From the NCBI RefSeq assembly GCF_028743495.1, contig NZ_CP117968.1: 64,000 nucleotides of DNA; one strand, given 5' to 3'. Of the stretch, positions 26,813 to 34,211 are shown one piece after another. The notes beneath the pieces were generated by a model, which was not told where the DNA came from, did not search any database, and was given only the letters and a program-made list of their open reading frames with translations. Each line of letters begins with the position of its first letter. Position 1 is the first letter of the stretch. Origin of the DNA: Allobacillus halotolerans (GTDB lineage: Bacteria; Bacillota; Bacilli; Bacillales; Alkalibacillaceae). Both the position numbers and the translations under genes were made by a program.

Positions 26813-26843
26813 AAGCATTAAATTGCCTGGCAATTCAATGCTT
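26813..26843. terminator. Hairpin, terminator-like for minus-strand transcripts
   Basis: AAGCATTAAATTGCC pairs with GGCAATTCAATGCTT. On the minus strand the stem is followed by seven T; on the plus strand there is no T-run. It ends 8 bp before the ribosome binding site of the next gene. Confidence 0.6.
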
Positions 26844-26865
26844 AAACTTAGGGAGGGGAGAACGC

Positions 26866-27084
26866 TTGAAAGAATTTATCGGTACCTTTTTGGCATGTGT
26901 CATTGTTTGTAGCATTTTTTCATTTTTCTTTTTAGGATTGATCGTTGAATATATATGGTTTGCCATTATTCTCGTTGCTTTTGTGTTCGCAGTCCTAATC
27001 ACTGCTTTCATTAAGCAGGAAGCGCGGATCGAAGAATTAGAACAAAGGGTTGAGCAGTTTTTGTCTTCAAGTGCGCAAAATTAA
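26866..27084 (+). CDS. Small two-helix membrane protein
   Basis: Starts at a TTG with GGGAGGGGAG 5 bp upstream; the longer frame that begins at 26659 runs through repeat island A5 and is rejected. The 72 residues show two membrane helices (about 5-25 and 28-47) and a charged, heptad-like C-terminal tail (EARIEELEQRVEQFL) able to form a short coiled coil. The function is unknown. Confidence 0.65.
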   Translation: MKEFIGTFLACVIVCSIFSFFFLGLIVEYIWFAIILVAFVFAVLITAFIKQEARIEELEQRVEQFLSSSAQN

Positions 27085-27480
27085 TCTTCCATGATTTATT
27101 TTATATTAGTTTAAAATTCGGGTTGTATTTTTTGTGTTAATTTAGGAGAATTTTTGTAGTAAAACAAGATACAGTTTAAAGAGAAAAAACATACCGGAAG
27201 ATAAAGATTTCATTGGCAATTAAAAAAGAGAAACCTTTCGTTCTTTATATTGAAAAAACAAATTGTTTTAGAACTTTTTTTGTAAGTTTCTACTTGCTAT
27301 AATGACTATCGCTAAAAAGGAACCTAAATTGAAAAAGTACATATTGGGGAATATGGTGAGTACTTCTTAAAAGCTAAGAAACCTAAATCAACGTAATACT
27401 TTTTGTTTTTGTATTAATGGAATACATGCACTCGCAAAGGTGGGTCAGCAATCTTCATTTCCTCCCTAAAGAAAGGTTGG
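27085..27480. other. AT-rich gap without recognised gene
   Basis: No supported frame was found. The stretch 27220-27380 has several A-runs and could hold a promoter for the toxin fossil downstream. The segment ACTCGCAAAGGTGGGTCAGC near 27430 precedes that fossil and probably belongs to its leader. Confidence 0.4.
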
Positions 27481-27487
27481 GCTATCT

Positions 27488-27570
27488 ATGCTAATAGTCC
27501 TTGAAGAGCTCTCATTGATTTCTTTTCAATTTTAATTCTAGGTGTGTTAGCCTGCTTAAATAAGAAGTAA
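27488..27570 (+). pseudogene. Decayed type I toxin peptide (TxpA/BsrE, holin-like toxin family)
   Basis: From the ATG at 27488 the frame reads MLIVLEELSLISFQF and stops. In a neighbouring frame the next codons read ISFSILILGVLACLNKK before the stop at 27568. Joined, they give the family pattern: a short N-terminus with Glu, L-M-I-x-F, one hydrophobic helix and a Lys-rich end, about 30 residues. At least one frameshift separates the halves. The strong stem-loop directly behind the stop is also typical of these loci, whose antitoxin is an antisense RNA over the 3' end. Confidence 0.5.
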
Positions 27571-27655
27571 CCTACCCTTGATCGTTGGCTCGGTCAGCAG
27601 GTTACTTCAGAACTTGCATATAAGCCGATCCCACTTTGAAAGGGAATCGGCTGTT
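27564..27655. terminator. Two stem-loops behind the toxin fossil (toxin/antisense RNA terminators)
   Basis: GAAGTAACCT (27564-27573) pairs with AGGTTACTTC (27599-27608), overlapping the toxin stop codon. A second hairpin pairs AGCCGAT with ATCGGCT at about 27622-27652. Overlapping 3' hairpins for toxin mRNA and antisense antitoxin are usual in the TxpA/RatA and BsrG/SR4 families. The assignment is inference. Confidence 0.5.
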
Positions 27656-27789
27656 GCACCCTCGCAGGTGTTGTACTATTATCGAGGATGTTTTAATTTT
27701 ATACATAGTACGATTAAACAAAAAATAAAATTCAAAAGGTGAATTATTATTCAATAATCAAAAATCCTGATAAGTAATTCAAGTTATTT

Positions 27790-28236
27790 TTAATATCCAG
27801 TATATACAAAATTAATTGGAGCTTGAGAAGGTATCATAACAGCCTCATGTGTTAAACTATGTTTTTTTCCATTAGCATTTAAAATTGCATAATATAAATC
27901 ATCACCATTATAGTAAGCCCGTTCAAGACTGTTTTCTCCTTCATTTTCTAGAGCTAAAGCTATACTATTAACAATCCCTACAGGTGTCAAATTACCTAAG
28001 AAAACTATTTCACTCGCAATGGTATACCAAGTGGTTGCTCTATCTCTTTCAGCTAAAATCTGTCCTAATTCATAGTTGGATACATAATCTAAATCATAAA
28101 TAGGCTTATCCACCTCTACTGTTATTGCCATCGGCTGAATACCGTCATTAGCTTCTATCGCAGTAGCGTAAGATGTTGAGCCAACAGTACTAAAAAACAA
28201 TAGAACTACAGTAATTGATAGAATAAACTTTTTCAT
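27790..28236 (-). CDS. Small secreted protein of unknown function
   Basis: The 148-residue chain has a signal peptide: MKK, the hydrophobic FILSITVVLLFFSTVG and a likely cleavage after SYA near residue 25. The mature part is acidic with several Tyr and no Cys. The family was not recognised. GAGAGGA lies about 7 bp before the ATG and a good promoter lies upstream on the same strand. It stands alone among fossil elements. Confidence 0.7.
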   Translation of the reverse strand: MKKFILSITVVLLFFSTVGSTSYATAIEANDGIQPMAITVEVDKPIYDLDYVSNYELGQILAERDRATTWYTIASEIVFLGNLTPVGIVNSIALALENEGENSLERAYYNGDDLYYAILNANGKKHSLTHEAVMIPSQAPINFVYTGY

Positions 28237-28270
28237 TTTCCTCTCTCCATTTCTTTTTATTATTTACTAC

Positions 28271-28299
28271 ATATTAACGCAATAGTCAGAAAAAAACAA
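28271..28299 (-). promoter_or_regulatory. Promoter of the small secreted protein
   Basis: On the minus strand, TTGTTT, 17 bp and TAATAT form a SigA promoter about 35 bp before the ATG. Confidence 0.6.
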
Positions 28300-28478
28300 T
28301 TATGGACTTTTTTATTTTAAAAATACGAATTAACGCTCAAAAGTGACTGAAAAAACTATCAGCTCAAACTTCAGTTATGTTATAATTAGAAACTAAAAAT
28401 TTTTTTACAGTCTTTACTATTTAGTAGTATATTTATGTAAGAAGGAATAGCGTTATATTAATGGGGAGGTTTGTTTGT

Positions 28479-28730
28479 ATGAATGAATTTACCATTCAAC
28501 TAGTAATCATTGCTTTCATTTTAGTAATAGCAAGTCTTCTATTTTTAATTTTACCTTCAATCCTACAAAAAAATAAGGTGCTTGGAGGAATATTGGTTGT
28601 TTTCATAATTCTAGCAGGGGCTTATCATGTGAACATAGGATTCAATATATCAATCACGTTAGGAATTATCATTCTATTAATCTATTCAGTGTTCGGAATC
28701 AAAAGTTATTTGAAGTATAAAAGATATTGA
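28479..28730 (+). CDS. Small membrane protein, unknown
   Basis: Start at 28479 with GGGGAGG 8 bp upstream; the ATG at 28461 overlaps that site. The 83 residues contain three hydrophobic helices (about 4-26, 33-52 and 55-72) and a basic tail. The function is unknown. A short frame with its own good ribosome binding site follows and appears cut by an IS3 relic, so this may be the first gene of a lost operon. Confidence 0.6.
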   Translation: MNEFTIQLVIIAFILVIASLLFLILPSILQKNKVLGGILVVFIILAGAYHVNIGFNISITLGIIILLIYSVFGIKSYLKYKRY

Positions 28731-28758
28731 TTAATTGAGAGACAAAGGAGTTCAGCCA

Positions 28759-28821
28759 ATGGTAAATATATTGAATTGTACTTCTGAAAGTAGGCAATTT
28801 ATAAAAACAACGCAGCTATAA
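28759..28821 (+). pseudogene. 5' stub of a gene truncated by the IS3 relic
   Basis: AAAGGAG sits 9 bp before an ATG that opens a 20-codon frame (MVNILNCTSES...). The frame runs into the left edge of the IS3-type remnant near 28799 and stops. It is probably the start of a gene cut by the insertion; the original product is unknown. Confidence 0.35.
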
Positions 28822-29150
28822 GTGAATCTCGATATTGATCCGGGGTCATCTTATTTACTGTCTGTTGATATCTCGACGTGTTGTAATCTAATATATATTC
28901 ATTTATCAATGATCATAATTCTTTTATGGTTCTACAACTTCTGATATTGACCACATTTTTTAAATATCCAAAAAAGGATTCCATTAGTGAGTTATCTAAG
29001 CAATTGCCACAATGCGACATTGATTGTGTGCAATCCATTTTTTAAATCACTTTCTGAAACTCTAGATGAGTATAGTGAAAGCCTTGATGCGAATGAAAAT
29101 AACTCTCTAGTGGTATATCAAAGCCATTCATCACTAAATTATCTACATTC
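28799..29150 (-). pseudogene. IS3-family transposase (OrfB) relic
   Basis: Minus-strand pieces read HSHQGFHYTHLEFQK, QSMSHCGNCLDNSLMESFFG and YNTSRYQQTVNKMTPDQYRD, the ordered C-terminal hallmarks of IS3/IS150 transposases (from the second catalytic Asp region to the final DDE Glu and the P-x-x-Y-R end). Frames shift between the pieces and one internal TGA is present. The N-terminal half is absent. The element is dead. Confidence 0.85.
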
Positions 29151-29295
29151 GGTAATGAGGTAATTAGACATCAAATAGTTAAATACGAACCTCATTGAAG
29201 AATTTACTCAACACGAAATAAAGCCAGCAAAAAAATGCTTCCACAATATGCTCAAATTGCGAATACATGATTAAAACAACCCTTTAATTTCTATT

Positions 29296-29886
29296 CTACT
29301 GATTCGACGGGCTGTTTGCAGAGATGGTGAAGGTCATGGTGATATGGTTGACGACGGTTTGCACTTTGGCGAATGATTCTTTCATTGCGCTGAAAATATC
29401 CTTTACTTCGCCATCTAATCGGGTGGCATAGTGAGTCGGCGTGACCTTAACACCCCACTCTTTGGACAGGTCGATTTGTTCGGTGATTTTCTCCATATAA
29501 TCTTCTGTTCCCATTGGGTAGAGGGCAAATTTGCAGCCTGCTTTTTGCTGGATTTCCTGAACATTCTGTTGGTTCATCGGTTCGTTTGTTTCATCCATAT
29601 AGACATGGCCCTCGCTGTCTCCGGGACAACCGATGGAAAACGTTCCACTCATCGCTACATGTTTACCAGACTTAACAGCATGCAAAAAGATCGCGTTCGC
29701 TACGTCAAAAACATGGACCATTTTTCCGCGGATACATGTGCTGACGTCGTCTGTTTCTTTCCAAACCTTTGATGTGTCTACTTGTTCCAGAGCCGATAAG
29801 ATGACGTCTACAAAGTCCTCACTCATCGGAAATAGTGTAAACTGGCATCCGGCGATTCGATTCGTTCCACATTCGTTCGTCATCAT
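29296..29886 (-). CDS. ykoF: Thiamine/HMP-binding protein YkoF
   Basis: The 196-residue protein has two tandem halves with the same motif (AGCQFTLFPMSEDFVDVIL and AGCKFALYPMGTEDYMEKI), as in B. subtilis YkoF, whose twin ferredoxin-like domains bind thiamine or its pyrimidine. The start at the first of two ATGs has AAGGAGG 7 bp ahead; a longer frame reaching into the leader is rejected. It is controlled by a TPP riboswitch. The usual partners ykoE, ykoD and ykoC (the ECF-type transporter) are not downstream; an IS3 relic is there instead. Confidence 0.92.
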   Translation of the reverse strand: MMTNECGTNRIAGCQFTLFPMSEDFVDVILSALEQVDTSKVWKETDDVSTCIRGKMVHVFDVANAIFLHAVKSGKHVAMSGTFSIGCPGDSEGHVYMDETNEPMNQQNVQEIQQKAGCKFALYPMGTEDYMEKITEQIDLSKEWGVKVTPTHYATRLDGEVKDIFSAMKESFAKVQTVVNHITMTFTISANSPSNQ

Positions 29887-29911
29887 AAATTCCTCCTTAA
29901 ATTTTTTAAAA

Positions 29912-29944
29912 TAAAAAAACTGCACTCCCGTGGGAATGCAGTTG
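29912..29944 (-). terminator. Riboswitch-controlled terminator before ykoF
   Basis: On the minus strand AACTGCA-TTCCC pairs with GGGA-GTGCAGTT and is followed by T7. The 5' arm competes with the GTGCAGTT just behind the aptamer, giving the usual terminator/antiterminator switch. Confidence 0.85.
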
Positions 29945-29982
29945 TACACACGATCTGTTATAGAAAATAATCCTGTGAACTG

Positions 29983-30073
29983 CACTTTCCCACGCTAGTA
30001 TTATCCAGTTCGGGTAATGAGGGTCTGGCAACGCCATCTCAGCCATCCTAAACAGATAGCTCCCCTAGTGCTT
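29983..30073 (-). ncRNA. TPP riboswitch (THI box)
   Basis: Minus-strand order: ACTAGGGGAGC, GGCTGAGATGG, GACCC, GAACTGGATAATACTAGCG, then GGGAA. These are the conserved parts of the thiamine pyrophosphate aptamer. It precedes a terminator and ykoF, so high TPP should switch ykoF off. Confidence 0.95.
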
Positions 30074-30139
30074 GAGCATATTTAATTTTCGATTCTACTT
30101 TCATCGTAAAAGATTAATGAATCCTTGTAAAGTATCCGG

Positions 30140-31120
30140 TTATCGGTCTCCATTAAAGATGGTGTTTCTGACGACAACATAATCGACATCACGGATTGCT
30201 TCGAGCGTCTTGCCTCCAGCATAAGAAATGGAAGATTGAAGATCTTGTTCAATTTCCTTTAGTGTATCGATCAAGTTCCCTTTATACTCTACAAGCATTT
30301 TCTTACCTTCGACGTTTTTCTTCTCGCCTTTTTGATATTCAGAAGCAGAACCAAAATACTCTTTATATTTTTTTCCCTCAAGTTCAACGGTTTCACCAGG
30401 TGATTCTTCATGGCCTGCAAATAGAGAGCCAACCATAACCATTGAAGCGCCAAAACGGATCGACTTGGCAATATCTCCATGCGTACGAATTCCACCGTCA
30501 GCGATGAGTGGTTTTGTTGCTGCTTCGGCGCACCATTGTAGTGCTGCCAATTGCCAGCCACCTGTGCCGAAACCCGTTTTGATTTTCGTTGTACAAGCTT
30601 TTCCAGGTCCGATCCCGACTTTTGTGGCATCTGCACCAGCTGCTTCTAAGTTGCGAACAGCATCCGGTGTACCGACGTTTCCTGCAATGATGAAGCTATT
30701 TGGTAGGTGCTTTTTGATATGTTTAATCATTTCAATGACGGCATTGGAATGACCGTGTGCAATATCAATTGTTATAAAATCGGGTTCGACTTGATTGTCT
30801 GCCAGTTTTTCAATAAAGCTATACTCGTCATCTTTCACCCCAACACTAATTGAAGCAATTAGCCCACGAGTGTGCATATCTTTGATGAAGTCATAGCGTG
30901 TTTCAGGTTCGAAACGATGCATGACGTAAAAATAATCATTTTCGGCTAAAAAGATAGCGACCTTTTCATCGATCACTGTCTGCATATTTGCAGGTACGAC
31001 TGGTAACTTAAATTGATGCTTACCCAACCTTACCGTCGGATTGCATTCAGAGCGGCTCATCACAATACACTTTTTCGGAATCAGCTGAATATCTTCATAG
31101 TCGAATACGTTATTCATCAT
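30140..31120 (-). CDS. guaC: GMP reductase
   Basis: NADPH-dependent enzyme that deaminates GMP to IMP in purine salvage. The 326-residue length is normal for the Bacillus type. The IMPDH/GMPR barrel shows MQTVID, AGNVGTPDAVRNLEAAGADATKVGIG, the catalytic Cys in GPGKACTTK (near residue 175) and ADGGIRTHGDIAKSI. No CBS domain is present, which separates it from IMP dehydrogenase. AAGGAG lies 5-8 bp before two adjacent ATGs. A candidate pair of PurBoxes lies upstream. Confidence 0.96.
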   Translation of the reverse strand: MMNNVFDYEDIQLIPKKCIVMSRSECNPTVRLGKHQFKLPVVPANMQTVIDEKVAIFLAENDYFYVMHRFEPETRYDFIKDMHTRGLIASISVGVKDDEYSFIEKLADNQVEPDFITIDIAHGHSNAVIEMIKHIKKHLPNSFIIAGNVGTPDAVRNLEAAGADATKVGIGPGKACTTKIKTGFGTGGWQLAALQWCAEAATKPLIADGGIRTHGDIAKSIRFGASMVMVGSLFAGHEESPGETVELEGKKYKEYFGSASEYQKGEKKNVEGKKMLVEYKGNLIDTLKEIEQDLQSSISYAGGKTLEAIRDVDYVVVRNTIFNGDR

Positions 31121-31132
31121 TATTCTCCTTTG

Positions 31133-31175
31133 AAAACGAACATTATTTTATTATTAATATAAATTGTTCGTCCAT
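31133..31175 (-). promoter_or_regulatory. Candidate PurBox pair upstream of guaC
   Basis: Two inverted CGAACA words, AAAACGAACATTA and the minus-strand ACGAACAATTT, are about 20 bp apart. They resemble the PurBox consensus AWWWCCGAACWWT that PurR recognises in pairs; guaC belongs to the PurR regulon in B. subtilis. Each copy lacks one consensus C. Confidence 0.45.
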
Positions 31176-31240
31176 TAAGTAATTTACGCTAGTTTCGGTG
31201 CAAAGTCAATAGAGAAAAATGCATAGGTAGACCTATTTTA

Positions 31241-31282
31241 ATTCACTATCCTACACACTTAATGTATAATAGGTGTGTAGGA
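31241..31282 (+). promoter_or_regulatory. Promoter and operator of the RHH/PIN toxin-antitoxin operon
   Basis: TTCACT at 31242-31247, 17 bp and TATAAT at 31265-31270 form the promoter. It is embraced by a perfect 10-bp inverted repeat, TCCTACACAC (31249-31258) and GTGTGTAGGA (31273-31282), whose right arm also includes the ribosome binding site. A separate palindrome ATAGGT-AG-ACCTAT lies at 31223-31236, and ATAGGT recurs inside the main operator. This suggests autoregulation by the RHH antitoxin. Confidence 0.8.
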
Positions 31283-31291
31283 GGTCTCGCG

Positions 31292-31558
31292 ATGGATAAT
31301 TCTATGAAAAGAAAACAGTTTCATTTAACACATGAAGACGATCGGTTGTTAAAAGAACTTGCCTCTGACAAAGGTTGTTCGGAAGCAGAAATCGTTCGGG
31401 ATGCGATTCGTGAATATGCCTTAAGAGAAAAGCCGGTAAGAAATCCACTACTTGAGATGGCTGAAGAAGCAGAGCGTTATTCGATAGACTCAGCCGGGGA
31501 CACTTCTGTTAAACATGATGGTTATTTGGTGGAGATTTATGAAAATGAGAAAAAATAA
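31292..31558 (+). CDS. Ribbon-helix-helix antitoxin
   Basis: An 88-residue protein with an N-terminal ribbon-helix-helix fold: KRKQFHLTHEDDRLLKELASDKGCSEAEIVRDAIREY. The C-terminal 40 residues are acidic and probably disordered until they wrap the PIN toxin. AGGAGG lies 8 bp before the ATG. It overlaps the toxin gene by 20 bp, a normal antitoxin-first arrangement, and probably binds the palindrome over its own promoter. Confidence 0.88.
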   Translation: MDNSMKRKQFHLTHEDDRLLKELASDKGCSEAEIVRDAIREYALREKPVRNPLLEMAEEAERYSIDSAGDTSVKHDGYLVEIYENEKK

Positions 31559-31955
31559 GTGTTTAATCGATACAAGTGCATTGATCGCTTTGAATGATGT
31601 GAGCGATCAATATCATGATCAAGCCAAACAACTTGCTTCCTCACTAACTGGACAAGAACTCATCGTCACGAATGCAATCCTCACAGAAACCTACACACTT
31701 CTAAGATATCGAATGGGCTATAAAGTGGCTCACCATTTTTTGAAAACGGTGTTAGAAGAAGATGAATTTATGGTTGCTGAAGTTACACCATCGTTTCGGA
31801 CATCGGCACTTCAGCTATTAACCAAATTCAACGATCAAAAAATCTCCTACTGTAATGCATTAAGTGTCGTGATCATGAAGGAATTAGGTATCCAAAAGAT
31901 TTTCTCATTCGATCGTCAATTCGACATAATGGGAATGAATGGAATCCATGTATAG
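31539..31955 (+). CDS. PIN-domain (VapC-like) toxin with altered active site
   Basis: PIN ribonuclease of 138 residues (136 if the ATG at 31545 is used). The first acidic residue is in CLIDTSAL, the second in LTETYTLLR, and the last in FSFDRQFD. Family members normally have Asp in S-x-x-D-A at the third position; here the sequence is SYCNALSVVIM, with Asn. The exchange may weaken or abolish cleavage. It is the second gene of the RHH operon, closed by a strong terminator. Confidence 0.85.
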   Translation: MKMRKNKCLIDTSALIALNDVSDQYHDQAKQLASSLTGQELIVTNAILTETYTLLRYRMGYKVAHHFLKTVLEEDEFMVAEVTPSFRTSALQLLTKFNDQKISYCNALSVVIMKELGIQKIFSFDRQFDIMGMNGIHV

Positions 31956-31988
31956 CGAAAGTCAATAGGTGTGTTTTATGAACACACG

Positions 31989-32030
31989 AAAAAGCCATGC
32001 AGCTGAATATCGACTGCATGGCTTTTTTAC
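31989..32030. terminator. Bidirectional terminator between PIN toxin and UMF1 transporter
   Basis: AAAAAGCCATGCAG and CTGCATGGCTTTTTT form a long perfect stem with A/T runs on both sides, serving both converging genes. Confidence 0.92.
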
Positions 32031-32036
32031 GTATGG

Positions 32037-33296
32037 TTAAGCAGTTTGTTCGTTCCGTGGGTCCGGTACAAATAAAAGAATGATAAAGCCGATGATGAAT
32101 AAAATGACTAAGCTGAAGACACCGTAGGCTGAATTTCCAGTTAATTGGGTCATTCCCCCAACGAGAAACGGTCCCGATACGGCGGCAAAACGTCCGAATA
32201 CGTTATAAAATCCAAAGAATGAGTTGGATTTTTCTTTCGGAACCATTTGGGCGAAAAAGGACCGACTGAGGGCTTGGATCCCACCTTGCGCTGATGCAAC
32301 GAGCATGGCTAGAATCCAAAAGTCTACGACGTTATCCAAGAACATGGCGTACACACAAACGATGATATAAATAAAAATGCCGACATAAATCATTCGCTTA
32401 GCGCCGAATTTACGGGCAAGGCGACCGAATAACATGGCAAATGGCGCTGCAACAATTTGAACCGCAAGTAGAGCGATAATCAAGTCCGTTGCACCTAAAC
32501 CGACATCTGTTCCGTAAGCGGTTGACATCGAGATGATGGTTCCAACCCCATCAATATAAAAGAAGTAAGCAATCAAAAAGAGCAGGATCGCTTTATGTTG
32601 TTTGATTTCCAAAAAAGTTTTCTTCAATTCTTTGAAGCTGTTCGCGACAATTCGTGGTTTGCGTTCAATCCAGTGTTTTTGGCGAACATTTTTTAATAAA
32701 GGAATCGTAAATAGAATCCACCAAATTGCCGTGATCAAAAACGCAATTTTACTGGCATTACCGACGGAAAGCGGAAGAATTTCTTGCTGGCTTAAAATGA
32801 TCACAGAAATCGAGAGGATGAATGGAATGACACTGCCTATGTAACCAACAGCAAATCCTTTGGCAGATAGGTCATCCATCTTGTCCCTTTCCGTCACATC
32901 AACCAAGTAAGCGTCGTAAAAAAGATTCGCTCCACGTGCTCCGATGGCTGTCAGTGTGTAAATGATCAGTAAGAGTAGCCACTGGTCTTCGGGCACAAGT
33001 ACTAAGCCGATTGTGGATAACGAACCGAGTAAAAAGAAGAAAGTGAAAAATTTACGTTTCATATCTTTGAAATCGGCAACTGAACCGAGAATAGGTCCCA
33101 GCATGGCCAGGATAAATGTTGCAATGGAGATCGTGTACCCTAAATAGGCGGTTGAATCCGCGGCACTGACACCAGCTTCATTAGCCACTGCTTTATAATA
33201 AATCGGAAAGATGGCTGTTGTGATGACGACTGAATAGGCGGAATTTGCCATGTCATACATCATCCAGCTCTTTTCAGGCTTCGTATGCTTGCTCAA
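32037..33296 (-). CDS. MFS transporter, UMF1 (Atg22-like) family
   Basis: A 419-residue protein with about 12 helices. The start KSWMMYDMANSAYSVVITTAIFP and the loop GARGANLFYDAYLVDVTERDKMDDLSAKGFAVGYIGSV are the hallmarks of the UMF1/Atg22 branch of MFS carriers, named for yeast vacuolar amino-acid efflux. The bacterial substrate is not known. It probably starts at a TTG with GGGGGACGAGGA just upstream. It is a single gene, convergent with the toxin operon. Confidence 0.88.
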   Translation of the reverse strand: MSKHTKPEKSWMMYDMANSAYSVVITTAIFPIYYKAVANEAGVSAADSTAYLGYTISIATFILAMLGPILGSVADFKDMKRKFFTFFFLLGSLSTIGLVLVPEDQWLLLLIIYTLTAIGARGANLFYDAYLVDVTERDKMDDLSAKGFAVGYIGSVIPFILSISVIILSQQEILPLSVGNASKIAFLITAIWWILFTIPLLKNVRQKHWIERKPRIVANSFKELKKTFLEIKQHKAILLFLIAYFFYIDGVGTIISMSTAYGTDVGLGATDLIIALLAVQIVAAPFAMLFGRLARKFGAKRMIYVGIFIYIIVCVYAMFLDNVVDFWILAMLVASAQGGIQALSRSFFAQMVPKEKSNSFFGFYNVFGRFAAVSGPFLVGGMTQLTGNSAYGVFSLVILFIIGFIILLFVPDPRNEQTA

Positions 33297-33487
33297 TCCT
33301 CGTCCCCCCTAAAAATGAATGGTTAATTCTAATGTATCTTAATTTCCAAAAATAAGAAACAAAATTCAGAAATATTTACAGGGAATTTAGAATGTTCCTC
33401 TATCAAGCGAACTAGTTGCCTAGATTAATCGGCATGGGTCATACTGAATATATCTCGAAAACTACCGAAAGAAAGAGGTTGAATCCG

Positions 33488-34060
33488 ATGAAAACTGAGC
33501 AGGAGTACTTTGAAGAAGGACAAACGATTCAGGAATATATGGACAACATGAGTAAACTGAAAGAAGAAAGCTTTCAAGTGTATGAAAACTTTAAACTTCC
33601 GGATGATGGCTTTGCTGAACAATTAAAAGATTTTCCAGTTCACTTTTTGATTATCACGGAAGATTGGTGTGGCGATGCGATGATGATTAATCCGGTCATT
33701 CGTAAACTGGCTGAAGCGGCGGAAAAAGAGACGCGCGTTGTGTATCGGGATGAAGATACGGATTTGATCGATCGTCATTTAACCAATGGTTCACGCTCGA
33801 TTCCGATTGTTTTGATTTTGAATGATCAAGGTGAGTTGGTGGGCGAATGGGGGCCGCGTGCTCCGGAAGTTCAACAAATCGTCGATGAATTTCGTGACAG
33901 CCTTCCTGACAAAGAGGATCCTGATTTTAAAGAGAAACAAAAAGAAATGATTCAAGAACTGACACGCAGGTACAAAGAAGAGCCTGAGCTTTGGCATTAT
34001 GTGTATGAAAATTTCAAGGGGACCCTTTTGGTGTTGGATGCAAAAGGCGAGGTTGAATAA
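33488..34060 (+). CDS. Thioredoxin-fold protein
   Basis: The 190-residue protein resembles the Bacillus thioredoxin-like family with LIITEDWCGDAMMINPVIRKL near residue 55. The first Cys of the active site is present, but the CxxC partner is replaced (WCGDAM), so classical dithiol exchange is unlikely. IPIVLILNDQGELVGEWGPR is the cis-Pro region. GAAAGAGG lies about 9 bp before the ATG at 33488; the longer frame from 33416 has no start signal. A terminator follows. Confidence 0.85.
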   Translation: MKTEQEYFEEGQTIQEYMDNMSKLKEESFQVYENFKLPDDGFAEQLKDFPVHFLIITEDWCGDAMMINPVIRKLAEAAEKETRVVYRDEDTDLIDRHLTNGSRSIPIVLILNDQGELVGEWGPRAPEVQQIVDEFRDSLPDKEDPDFKEKQKEMIQELTRRYKEEPELWHYVYENFKGTLLVLDAKGEVE

Positions 34061-34072
34061 TTTGAGTGGACA

Positions 34073-34106
34073 GGAGCTATCGTTTTTAAACGGTAGCTCT
34101 TTTTCG
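34073..34106 (+). terminator. Terminator of the thioredoxin-like gene
   Basis: GAGCTATCG and CGGTAGCTC pair (one G-U) and are followed by TTTTTCG. Confidence 0.85.
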
Positions 34107-34211
34107 AATTTTGGTAAGTCGGACGAAAGAAGTCCGAAGTGAAGTAGGATTTTTTCATCATAAAGGCGAAGAGTATATAGAATGGATATCAATAAAGAAA
34201 GAGGTGAAAAC

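Noticed and set aside
26659..26865. Extension of the small membrane protein through island A5
   Set aside because: The extension is translated repeat sequence; a TTG at 26866 with a strong ribosome binding site explains the real start.
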